From assembly GCA_026387915.1 (NCBI GenBank), contig JAPLKS010000007.1:304823-368822 (forward strand): a DNA stretch of 64,000 nt, read 5' to 3'. Below the pieces are notes generated by a model that did no database searches, was not told where the DNA came from, and saw nothing but the letters and a program-made list of their open reading frames with translations. Every line of letters starts with the position of its first letter. The stretch's first letter is position 1. A program made the position numbers and the translations under genes. Positions 39,661 through 47,590 of the stretch are shown in pieces. This DNA is from Gemmatimonadota bacterium. Lineage in GTDB: Bacteria > Gemmatimonadota > Gemmatimonadetes > Gemmatimonadales > Gemmatimonadaceae.

Positions 39661-41481
39661 ATGCGTCGTTCCCGCCCCCCGCGCCTCACCGCGCTCGCCC
39701 TGCTCCTCGCCGCCGCCTGCGGCGGCGGTGGTGGCAACTCGGCGCCTGCCGCCACCCCCACCACCCCGACCCCCGTCATACCGCCCGCACCGACCGTCGC
39801 GGCCGTGAAACTTGGACTCGCGCCAGCCGACGATGTCGTCGTCGTGGGTGGGAGCGCCTCGCTCTCCGCACAACCCGTGACCGCGAGCGGTGATGCCGTC
39901 AGCGGACAAACCATCGCGTGGAGCTCGAGCGATCCGCTCACACTCGATGTCACGCCCGCGAGCGGTGGCGCGTCCGCGACGCTCGCCCCAAAAAAGGGCG
40001 GCATCGTCACGCTGACCGCCTCCACGGCCGGCATCTCTTCCTCCGTGCGACTCGCCGTGCACGAACCGATTGCGGTGCCGGCTGCTGGCGCCGCCAGTAG
40101 CCAACTCTCTTTGATGGGCGGCGCGGTCGCAATCACCGTTCCCTCTGCGGCGGCCTCCGCGAGCACGCAGCTGCACGTGGGCCCGAGTCTCAAGGTGTCT
40201 CCCACGCCGAGTGCCGTGGTTGGTTCGGTGTATGAGTTCTCCCCCGACGCACTCCGTCTCGATAAACCGCTGACGGTCACGCTCCAGCATCCCGCCACCA
40301 GCGTGCCCGCCGGCAGCATTCTCTTGCTCTCGTCGCGCGGCGCCACATCGTGGACCGCACTCGCCGGCGGCACCTGGGACGCCACGGCTCGTACCGTCAC
40401 CGCCAGCGTGGCTCAACTCGGCGCGTTTGCCGCCGTGGTGCAACCACAAATCGCGACGGCCATCACCGCCACGCCCGCTTCCGCGAGCGTGAGTGTTGGA
40501 GGCAGCACACAACTCTCCGTCACCGCGCGTGACCAGATTGGCGGCGCGATGACTCCCGCCGTCACTTGGAGCAGCGCGGCAACCAGCGTGGCCACGGTCT
40601 CGTCCAGCGGCCTCGTGCAGGGCGTCTCCGCTGGCACCACTACTATTACCGCCAGTGCAGGCGCGGGCATCACGAGCACCGTGGCGATCACCGTCACCGC
40701 GCCCGTTGGCGTGACGAGTGTCTCCGTGAGCCCGTCGAGCGCGACCGTGCAAATCGGCGACACGCGGCAACTCAGTGCCACCGTCGTGGCCAGCGCTGGA
40801 ATCGCCACCACCGTGACGTGGAGTTCGTCGGATAACAGCAAGGTGACCGTCAGCGCCGCCGGACTCGCCACTGCGGTCGCAGCATCTGGTGCACAAGTGT
40901 GCGCCACATCCACCGCCGATGCGTCGAAGCAAGCCTGCGCCGCCATCACGGTGCCAGCGCCGGCCGCGCCGATTGCCGTGTCGATCTCGCCGTCGAGCGC
41001 GAGCCTGACCGTTGGTCAGGCCTTGCAGTTCAGCGCGACGGTGACTGGTGGACCGGCCGGTACGGCCACGAGCGTCACGTGGGTCGCCGCCGACGCGACC
41101 AAGGTTTCGATTACGACATCGGGCTTGGCAACAGCGGTCGCCGCACCTGGCGCGCAAATCTGCGCCAAGTCCACGGCGGACGTGACGAAGCAGGCGTGCG
41201 CCACCGTGACGGTAGCGGCGGCTTCATTCCCGCTCGGCGCCAACGTCGAAACTTCGGGCGATTCTTTTTCCCCCGCCTCGGTGGATATCGCGGTGGGCGG
41301 GAGCGTCGGCTTCACCTTCAACGGCCTGCACAACGTGTCGTTTAGCCCGCAGTCGGGTGCACCGTCCGACATTCAGAACACTGGGAGCGGCACCGTCTCG
41401 CGTACGTTCAACTCTGTCGGCACCTTTTCGTACCAGTGCACACTGCACTCCGGTATGACGGGCAACGTCATCGTGCACTAG
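39661..41481 (+). CDS. Surface lipoprotein with bacterial Ig-like repeats and a C-terminal cupredoxin domain
   Basis: The 606-residue protein has a lipobox (LLLAAACGGGG, acylated Cys near 20). It contains four Ig-like (BIG2-type) domains recognisable by motifs such as VSVSPSSATVQIGDTRQLSA and VSISPSSASLTVGQALQFSA. The last two repeats each carry a matched cysteine pair in CATSTADASKQAC and CAKSTADVTKQAC, probably disulfides. The C-terminal 85 residues are cupredoxin-like with copper ligands His in LHNVSF and Cys, His, Met in YQCTLHSGMTG. It should be displayed on the outer membrane, with adhesion and electron transfer or copper binding as possible roles. A 19-bp hairpin follows. Confidence 0.88.
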   Translation: MRRSRPPRLTALALLLAAACGGGGGNSAPAATPTTPTPVIPPAPTVAAVKLGLAPADDVVVVGGSASLSAQPVTASGDAVSGQTIAWSSSDPLTLDVTPASGGASATLAPKKGGIVTLTASTAGISSSVRLAVHEPIAVPAAGAASSQLSLMGGAVAITVPSAAASASTQLHVGPSLKVSPTPSAVVGSVYEFSPDALRLDKPLTVTLQHPATSVPAGSILLLSSRGATSWTALAGGTWDATARTVTASVAQLGAFAAVVQPQIATAITATPASASVSVGGSTQLSVTARDQIGGAMTPAVTWSSAATSVATVSSSGLVQGVSAGTTTITASAGAGITSTVAITVTAPVGVTSVSVSPSSATVQIGDTRQLSATVVASAGIATTVTWSSSDNSKVTVSAAGLATAVAASGAQVCATSTADASKQACAAITVPAPAAPIAVSISPSSASLTVGQALQFSATVTGGPAGTATSVTWVAADATKVSITTSGLATAVAAPGAQICAKSTADVTKQACATVTVAAASFPLGANVETSGDSFSPASVDIAVGGSVGFTFNGLHNVSFSPQSGAPSDIQNTGSGTVSRTFNSVGTFSYQCTLHSGMTGNVIVH

Positions 41482-41514
41482 CTTCGTGCACTAATTTCGA
41501 ACATCCAAAAGCTC

Positions 41515-41555
41515 GTGAACGCGGGGTCGTGCGCATCGCACGACCCCGCGTTCAC
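41515..41555 (+). terminator. Strong terminator after the cupredoxin-Ig lipoprotein
   Basis: A perfect 19-bp inverted repeat (41515-41533 with 41537-41555) has a three-base CAT loop and is followed by GGTTATT. It isolates the downstream operator/promoter region from upstream transcription. Confidence 0.85.
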
Positions 41556-41589
41556 GGTTATTACCGCGCGCTGAGCGAAAACCGCCGTG

Positions 41590-41645
41590 GGACAGATCAC
41601 CCCGCCTCACTAGGACAGCAACTACCGAGAACGGACAATCTGTCC
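41590..41645. promoter_or_regulatory. GGACA-type operator cluster upstream of the 206-aa gene
   Basis: GGACA occurs at 41590, 41613 and 41633, about two helical turns apart. The third copy is a full palindrome, GGACA-ATC-TGTCC (41633-41645), identical to the first site of the array at 49235. It lies upstream of a sigma-54-type promoter and is proposed as an enhancer for the NtrC-type regulator encoded at 47.6-49.1 kb. Confidence 0.6.
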
Positions 41646-41675
41646 GACGCCGCGCCTTTCTCCCTATGAAGCCGT

Positions 41676-41691
41676 TGGAATGAAGCTTGCA
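41676..41691 (+). promoter_or_regulatory. Sigma-54-type promoter
   Basis: TGGAATGAAGCTTGCA carries the invariant GG (41677-41678) and GC (41689-41690) separated by exactly ten bases, with a consensus TTGCA -12 box. Transcription would start near 41702, ahead of ATG 41726. Confidence 0.6.
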
Positions 41692-41725
41692 CTACTACGA
41701 GGCGGTACTCCTCACAGTAGAGCTT

Positions 41726-42346
41726 ATGATCCGCACTCTTTTTGTCGGCGATCTCACCCAAGATTCCAATCGCCGCGACCGCGCCGTTGAGTTGATGGCG
41801 GGCGCCCACCAGTTTGGCATTGAGCCATTAGATGCCACGCTCAAACTTGTGTCGCGCGTCAACACGGACGGACGCGTCGTAGATCCCAGCGCCTGGTGGC
41901 TGTCCGAAACCGTCCACCGCATTGAGCCTTGGTTCGGATCGCACCCACGGTTGATCGTCGGATTCGATCCTTTACATACGGCCATCGCGAAGCACCTCTT
42001 TCCGGGCACTCCGGTGGTGCTGCACATCGACGGTGTGGGGAGTGGAGTGCCCAAGCTCTCCATCAACTGCGCGTCGATGTTGCCCGGACTCCAGGAAGTC
42101 ATCACCGGCACGTTGCGCAGCGCCTCCTTCGTTTTTGTGAGCAACCCGCGCAACGTGGCCGCGCTCCAAAAGCAGCCGTGGGATGTGACGCCGCAGCGCA
42201 TTCAGCGGGCGCCCGTCGAAATCGGCTCGGTGGGTCCGCTCTACCTTGAGGCGGCGCGCGCCCCGAATGTGGAGACGCCCGCACGCTATCACTGGTGGCT
42301 GGACCTCTGGCCTATCCGAACCGCACAGGTTCTTCGAATGGCGTAA
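41726..42346 (+). CDS. Unrecognised 206-residue protein, putative sigma-54 target
   Basis: The start is placed at ATG 41726, the first ATG after the predicted promoter; an in-frame TTG at 41687 lies before the predicted transcription start. The protein opens with a Rossmann-like strand (IRTLFVGDLTQDSNRRDRA) and has alternating strands and helices (PRLIVGFDPLHTAIAKHLFP, PVVLHIDGVGSG, FVFVSNPRNVAALQ). There is no signal peptide or membrane helix. The arrangement is reminiscent of the N-terminal half of a GT-B glycosyltransferase, but no catalytic motif supports that. Its operator and promoter tie it to the neighbouring two-component operon. Confidence 0.6.
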   Translation: MIRTLFVGDLTQDSNRRDRAVELMAGAHQFGIEPLDATLKLVSRVNTDGRVVDPSAWWLSETVHRIEPWFGSHPRLIVGFDPLHTAIAKHLFPGTPVVLHIDGVGSGVPKLSINCASMLPGLQEVITGTLRSASFVFVSNPRNVAALQKQPWDVTPQRIQRAPVEIGSVGPLYLEAARAPNVETPARYHWWLDLWPIRTAQVLRMA

Positions 42347-42364
42347 GGCGTCAGGTCGCGTACG

Positions 42365-42402
42365 GAAGCACGGCGGCGGGGTTCACCCCGCCGCCGTTCT
42401 TC
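42365..42402. terminator. Bidirectional terminator between convergent genes
   Basis: ACGGCGGCGGGG (42370-42381) pairs with CCCCGCCGCCGT (42386-42397) around TTCA. After one mismatch the stem is extended by GAAG/CTTC outside. It lies between the 206-aa gene and the convergent sensor-kinase operon. Confidence 0.75.
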
Positions 42403-42405
42403 CGT

Positions 42406-43857
42406 TCAGCTTGCCTGCAGCTCGAAACCTGCGCTCGCCGGCGGCAAATGCATCTGCACCGTGGTGCCCATGCCGGGTGCCGTATCGATATCCCACCGGC
42501 CGTCGGCGCCCTGCAGCATCCGCAGCACCGACCAGAGGCCCAGCCCCGTGCCCTGCCCTTCGGCCTTGGTAGACACAAAAGGCTCACCAATCCGCGCGAG
42601 TAGACGCGGGTCCATTCCCGCCCCCGTGTCACGCACGCTCACATCAATCCAGCCGGGCGCTTCCGCACTCGGCGCCACCGTGAGCGTGAGCTGTCCACGT
42701 CCGGCCATCGCATCGCGCGCGTTCGTCGCCAAGTTCACGATCGCTTGTTCCAGCTGGTAGTCGGCCACGCCCACGGGGCACGCATGATCCGGTACCCGCA
42801 GGGTAATGCTGACGGTGCGCGGCAATAGCGCTTCGAGCAGGCGCGCCATGTCGCGTGCCACCGCGCTCGCATCGCAATTTCCGCCCGGACGTTCCACACC
42901 GCGCCGACTGAAGCCGAGCAGGTCGTGCGTGATTTGCGTGCCGCGGCGAATCGCCTGCTGCATTTCGGTAATCGCCATGCGCGACGCATCGGCCGACGCG
43001 GGCCCACTCAGCGTGCGGAGGTGGACAAGACACACCTGCAGCACGGTGGCAAAGTCGTGCGAAATAGACGCGGACAGGCGCGCCGTGGTTTCCATGCGTT
43101 CGAGCCGGTGCACCTCTTTTTCGAACCGCTGCAAGGCCGTGATGTCGGTGACCACAAGCTGGAGCGCGGGTTCCCCTTCCCACACCACGACACCGCCGGC
43201 CACGCTGCAATCGAACGCACCGGCCTTGGCAGACCAGGGCTCGGCGTCGGCGGGCCCGATCGTGCCAGTGCGCGCGTGCTCAAGCATCCGCGCGGCGGCG
43301 GCGGCGGCTTTGTCGCCGAGCACCGCGGCGATCGTCGCGTCCATGATGGATTCACCGAACAGCACCTTCGCCCGCTCGTTGGCAAAACAGACGCGCCCCG
43401 AGGCACCTCGCACCACCAGCACGCCATTGGGCGAGAGCGACACCAAACTGTCGAGGCGCTGACGCTCCTCCAGCACGCGACGATAGCGGTTGAGGCGACA
43501 GATAGCCGTGATGCGCGTGCGCATCTCGAGGCGGTCGAGCGGTTTCGCGAGAAAGTCGTCGACGCCCGCTTCGAGCGCGCGCAATTTTTCCGGTCGCCCG
43601 GTGTGCGCGGTGAGCATCAAAATCGGCACGTCGCGCGTGCCGTCCGACGCGCGTAGGCGGCGGCACAACTCCAGCCCGTCCACCCCCGGCATCATCAAGT
43701 CGAGCACAATCGCGTCGGGCGGATCGGACACGGCTTGCAGCGCTTCGAGCGCCGACTCGCACTCCACGACGTCGAGATCGAGCCCCTCGAGTGCCGACAC
43801 CACCACGAGCCGACTGGCCCGTTCATCGTCCACCACCAACACACGCGGGCGACGCAT
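42406..43857 (-). CDS. Receiver-PAS-histidine kinase (last gene of the signalling operon)
   Basis: The 483-residue cytoplasmic protein starts at ATG 43857, whose A-T-G overlaps the TAA of the preceding gene (TAATG). An N-terminal receiver (VLVVDDERAS, phospho-Asp in IVLDLMMPGVDG, lysine in FLAKPLD) is followed by a PAS domain (LVSLSPNGVLVVRGASGRVC). The kinase has the SASISHDFATVLQ histidine box of the HDF class. The ATPase has LATNARDAMAG, VRDTGAGMD and GQGTGLGLWSV. All kinase residues are present. With no membrane segment, the signal must be internal or passed on by the other kinases of the operon. Confidence 0.92.
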   Translation of the reverse strand: MRRPRVLVVDDERASRLVVVSALEGLDLDVVECESALEALQAVSDPPDAIVLDLMMPGVDGLELCRRLRASDGTRDVPILMLTAHTGRPEKLRALEAGVDDFLAKPLDRLEMRTRITAICRLNRYRRVLEERQRLDSLVSLSPNGVLVVRGASGRVCFANERAKVLFGESIMDATIAAVLGDKAAAAAARMLEHARTGTIGPADAEPWSAKAGAFDCSVAGGVVVWEGEPALQLVVTDITALQRFEKEVHRLERMETTARLSASISHDFATVLQVCLVHLRTLSGPASADASRMAITEMQQAIRRGTQITHDLLGFSRRGVERPGGNCDASAVARDMARLLEALLPRTVSITLRVPDHACPVGVADYQLEQAIVNLATNARDAMAGRGQLTLTVAPSAEAPGWIDVSVRDTGAGMDPRLLARIGEPFVSTKAEGQGTGLGLWSVLRMLQGADGRWDIDTAPGMGTTVQMHLPPASAGFELQAS

Positions 43858-45314
43858 TACGCCGCCTGGTAGGGGAGTTCCATGCGCACGCGCACGCCCA
43901 CACGGTCGCCACGATTCTCGATCACGCAACGCCCGCCGGCAATGCGCACTCGCGTGGCCACCAACGAAAGGCCGAGTCCCATGCCAGGCACCTCGCCGGT
44001 CAGCGCCGGATCACCCTGCACGTACGGTTCGAGCGCGCGCGCCAACTGTCCAGGCGTCATCGTCACGCCGTCATCTTCGATGTCGATGCGCAACCACCCC
44101 GCGCGATCGGAGCCCACTTGCACCGTGACCTCTGGATCTTGCTTGGGATGAAAACGGCGTGAGTTCTCCAGCAACTCGCGCATAATGGTACGCATCGACG
44201 TTTCGCCGAGGGCCACCGACGCGCCGGCCAGCGCCGGTGCCACATTGATGCTCACGCGCGCCACGTGCTGATCTGAGGCCACGCTCTGCGCCAACGCCGA
44301 AAAATCCGAAATCGGTAACGGCGCTTCGCGCGTCGCCCCGCGATCGGCGTAGTCGAGCACATCCACCACCGCATTGCTCAGGCGTGCCGCCGACACCTTG
44401 AGCACGTCGAGCAACTGTGCCGTGGCACCGGAGAACTGCGCCGCGTCGGCGCTGAGCAGGTCCACCGTCGCCACCACACCGTACAGCGGCGTGCGGAGTT
44501 TGTGCGACACGAGTTCGTGAAACTCAAACAGGCGCATCTGCCGTTCCACCTGCGCGGTGACGTCCTTGAGATTGATCACCGTCATAGCGTCGGGGTCGAG
44601 GGCGTCGCGATGCGGCGTCACCTGGAGCCACTCGCTGTACGCGGCACCGTCGACGTTGCGCACCAAAAAGAGCGGCGCGTCATTGCCTTCGGGGGTCCCC
44701 CAATGGTCCCACGCGCCAGCGGGGTGCGGCACGTTGTCAGGCTTCAGCCGCGCCATAAAATCCCCTTGCACCGCTTCGCCGTCACCGAACCCGAGAAAGC
44801 GCCGAGCGGCGGCATTGCAATTGAGGATCTGTCCGGCGCGATCGAGCAGCGCGAACCCGTCGGTGGCATGCTCGAACACCCACGAAAAACGGTCGCGTTC
44901 CGCGAGCGCACGATGCTGCGTACCGAGGCGCACCAGCGACGCGACGCGCGCGCGGAGTTCCCACTTATTAAACGGTTTGCCAATGAAGTCGTCCGCACCG
45001 GCTTCGATCCCCTGTGCCATCGACGCATTGTCGGAGAGCGCCGTGACCAACACAATCGGAATGCCGCGCAACGCCGGATCCTGCCGAATCCGCCGGCACA
45101 CCTCAAAGCCGTCCATCCCCGGCATCATCACGTCGAGCAAAATGAGGTCGGGCTGATGCAAGGCCGCCAGTCGCAAGCACTCGAGCCCTGAATCCCCTTG
45201 AATGATTTCGTGTCCTTCGCGACCGAGCGCCGCTTCGATGGTCATGCGGCCGCTGGCCGTGTCATCAATTACTAGGAGGCGACTGGGCCGCAGGGGGTTT
45301 CGGTTCGGGGTCAC
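43857..45314 (-). CDS. Receiver-PAS-histidine kinase-like protein with altered H box
   Basis: The 485-residue protein starts at GTG 45314 in a GTGA overlap with the preceding gene. Its receiver is intact (LLVIDDTASG, phospho-Asp in ILLDVMMPGMDG, GKPFNK) and a PAS domain follows (FEHATDGFALLDRAGQILNC). The histidine box reads FHELVSHKLRTPLYG, so lysine replaces the acidic residue that normally follows the phosphoacceptor histidine. The ATPase domain keeps LLENSRRF and GMGLGLSLV, but the G1 box is DIEDDGVTM instead of DTGIG. Kinase activity may be weak or lost, leaving a receiver or dimerisation role. Confidence 0.9.
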   Translation of the reverse strand: MTPNRNPLRPSRLLVIDDTASGRMTIEAALGREGHEIIQGDSGLECLRLAALHQPDLILLDVMMPGMDGFEVCRRIRQDPALRGIPIVLVTALSDNASMAQGIEAGADDFIGKPFNKWELRARVASLVRLGTQHRALAERDRFSWVFEHATDGFALLDRAGQILNCNAAARRFLGFGDGEAVQGDFMARLKPDNVPHPAGAWDHWGTPEGNDAPLFLVRNVDGAAYSEWLQVTPHRDALDPDAMTVINLKDVTAQVERQMRLFEFHELVSHKLRTPLYGVVATVDLLSADAAQFSGATAQLLDVLKVSAARLSNAVVDVLDYADRGATREAPLPISDFSALAQSVASDQHVARVSINVAPALAGASVALGETSMRTIMRELLENSRRFHPKQDPEVTVQVGSDRAGWLRIDIEDDGVTMTPGQLARALEPYVQGDPALTGEVPGMGLGLSLVATRVRIAGGRCVIENRGDRVGVRVRMELPYQAA

Positions 45315-47590
45315 GTCATGTCTCCAGCATCCTTCATATCAAGGAACCGACCAATGCGAGCCGTGAGATCGCGAAGGCTCGTGGGTTTGGTGACATAATC
45401 ATTGGCGCCTGCGAGCAGGCAACGCTCGCGGTCGCCTGGCATCGCGAGGGCGGTGAGCGCAATAATCGGCGTAGCGGCGAATGCCGGATCGGCGCGCAGA
45501 CGCGTGATGGTCTCAATGCCATCCATGTTGGGCATTTGAATGTCCATCAGGATGATCGCGGGATGCGATTCTTGGGCCATGAGAATCGCTTCCTCGCCGT
45601 CTGGTGCCACCAACACGTCGTAGCCCTTGGCGACGAGATAGCCGACGTAGGTGCGCGCATTGGCGTCGTTGTCCTCGGCCAAAAGAATTGTGCGCCGGCG
45701 CGAGGACAGATGCGCCTTGACGGCCCCAGTCGGCACGGCGGCCGCGGCCGCCTCCAGCCCGCCAAGATGCGTAGGCAGGGTGAGCGTGAACACGCTCCCA
45801 ACGCCCGGCTCACTCTCCACCGATACCGTGCCATGAATGGCATCAGCCAGTCGGGCGACGAGCGCGAGGCCGAGCCCCGTGCCACCGTACGCTCGCGTGA
45901 GGCCACGGTTGACCTGAACAAACGGCTTGAAAATGCGCCCGAGTTCGTCGGCGGCAATGCCGATGCCCGTGTCGGTCACACGGAAGGTGACGACGTTGGC
46001 ATTAACATCCACCTCTAGCAACACCCGCCCACCCGCTTGCGTGAACTTCACGGCGTTGTTGAGCAGGTTGAGCAAAATCTGCATCACGATCCGGCCGTCG
46101 GTGTCAATGATCGGCCCTTCTTCCGGCAAGCGACTCGCCAGATGGATCTGCTTTTCCATCGCCAGCTGCGTCACAAGACGAAGCGTGGACGTGGCGGTAC
46201 CGATGATGTCCACCGGCCCCATTTCCGGCGCCAGCTTGCCCGCACCAATCTTGGCCAGATCCAAAATGTCGTTGATCAGCGACAGCAGATGGCGTCCACT
46301 TTCTTCGACAATGCGCAACTTGTCGTCTTGTTCCGGCGTGATCGGCCCCCAAATTTGCTCACGCATGGCTTCGGTCATACCGAGGATCGCGTTGAGCGGG
46401 GTCCGCAGTTCGTGGCTCATACTGGCGAGAAATTCGTCCTTGAGCCGCGCCGCTCGCGCGAGGTCCGCGTTGGCTTCGCTCAGATCGTGCGTGCGATCCA
46501 TGACCAATGTCTCAAGGCGCGCGCGCTCCTCGGTAATACGTTCCTGCGCTTCAACATCTCCGGTCACGTCCTTCATGGCCGCCACAATCATCGCCGACCG
46601 GTCGGGGGTTGCCGGGGCATACACCGACGCTTGCCGGACGTGTAGCCAGCCTCCGTCAGTAGCCTTGATGCGGTACTCCGCGTTCGCGCTTACTCCCGGC
46701 TGATCCATGATGGCCTGCCGTGACATGTGGATGATGTCCAGATCGTCCGGATGCACGAGGTCGAGCCACCACTGCCGCAGGTCTTTCAGCTGCAACTCGG
46801 TTGGCATCGGGTACCGCAGACCGTTCCCGGCCTTTTCTACGGTGGACACGCCAGTGGCCGGGTCTAAGGCGACCAGCGCGTCGCACGACACCATTGCGGC
46901 CAACCGCATCCGAAACTCGACCCGCTCCAACTCCGCGCGCTGGCGTGCGACCTCGCGCCGCTCCGCATCTCGCGAGAGTCGCAACTGATGATATTTTTCG
47001 CTCGCGGCAATCGACTCGGCGAGCCGCGCCAGAAAATACTTCTCCGCCGTCAAGTATTCTCGTGACGCTCCGCTTCGCACGACGCGGCACACGCCCAACA
47101 GTTCCGCCTCCCAGAGCACGGGCATCGCGAGTTTGAACCCACACGGACTCAGCGCGCAGGTGGCGCACACGGCCGCATCGGAGTGCGACGGGTTGAACAA
47201 TCCGCCGCCTGTCGTCGCCCAGTCTTCGACCACCAACGCGCGGGCTTCAATGGCGCGTTGCAGGATGGTCTCGTTCACGCCTCGCACGGGGCAGTGGGCC
47301 GGCAACGATTCTGACGCAAAAATCGCGGTCATGGAACCGTTGGGCGCAAGACGGAAATATTCGAACTGCAGGTGTTTGAACGCCAGGAGATGCACGACCT
47401 CGACGGCCTCGGCGCTCTCATGAATTTCAGCAGTAGCGATGGCCTTCCCGATGGCTTCGTACTGCGACCAGAGCAACCCGAGGTGGCTATTCCAAACGTC
47501 GGCCACGCTTTGCTCGGTTCCCGGCGACACCAGCGCCGCGGTGTCGTGCAACGCGTCGAGTGGGGCCGTGCGTGATGTTTTGTCGCTCAC
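45311..47590 (-). CDS. GAF-PAS hybrid histidine kinase with cysteine-rich sensor and C-terminal receiver
   Basis: The 759-residue cytoplasmic protein starts at GTG 47590 (GTGA overlap with the regulator gene). Residues of about 30-200 look like a GAF domain carrying Cys100, a CATCALSPC cluster (142, 145, 150) and Cys168. A PAS domain follows (WWLDLVHPDDLDIIHMSRQA), then HisKA FLASMSHELRTPLNAILG and an intact ATPase ([30 protein letters not shown]). The C-terminal receiver has ILLAEDNDAN and phospho-Asp in ILMDIQMPNMDG. The cysteine cluster may bind a metal or act as a redox switch; this is inference. Confidence 0.92.
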   Translation of the reverse strand: MSDKTSRTAPLDALHDTAALVSPGTEQSVADVWNSHLGLLWSQYEAIGKAIATAEIHESAEAVEVVHLLAFKHLQFEYFRLAPNGSMTAIFASESLPAHCPVRGVNETILQRAIEARALVVEDWATTGGGLFNPSHSDAAVCATCALSPCGFKLAMPVLWEAELLGVCRVVRSGASREYLTAEKYFLARLAESIAASEKYHQLRLSRDAERREVARQRAELERVEFRMRLAAMVSCDALVALDPATGVSTVEKAGNGLRYPMPTELQLKDLRQWWLDLVHPDDLDIIHMSRQAIMDQPGVSANAEYRIKATDGGWLHVRQASVYAPATPDRSAMIVAAMKDVTGDVEAQERITEERARLETLVMDRTHDLSEANADLARAARLKDEFLASMSHELRTPLNAILGMTEAMREQIWGPITPEQDDKLRIVEESGRHLLSLINDILDLAKIGAGKLAPEMGPVDIIGTATSTLRLVTQLAMEKQIHLASRLPEEGPIIDTDGRIVMQILLNLLNNAVKFTQAGGRVLLEVDVNANVVTFRVTDTGIGIAADELGRIFKPFVQVNRGLTRAYGGTGLGLALVARLADAIHGTVSVESEPGVGSVFTLTLPTHLGGLEAAAAAVPTGAVKAHLSSRRRTILLAEDNDANARTYVGYLVAKGYDVLVAPDGEEAILMAQESHPAIILMDIQMPNMDGIETITRLRADPAFAATPIIALTALAMPGDRERCLLAGANDYVTKPTSLRDLTARIGRFLDMKDAGDMT

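Noticed and set aside
39373..41157. A 594-codon minus-strand frame over the Ig-repeat protein
   Set aside because: The translation is almost only Gly, Arg, Ala and His, while the plus strand has a lipobox, repeats and a copper site.
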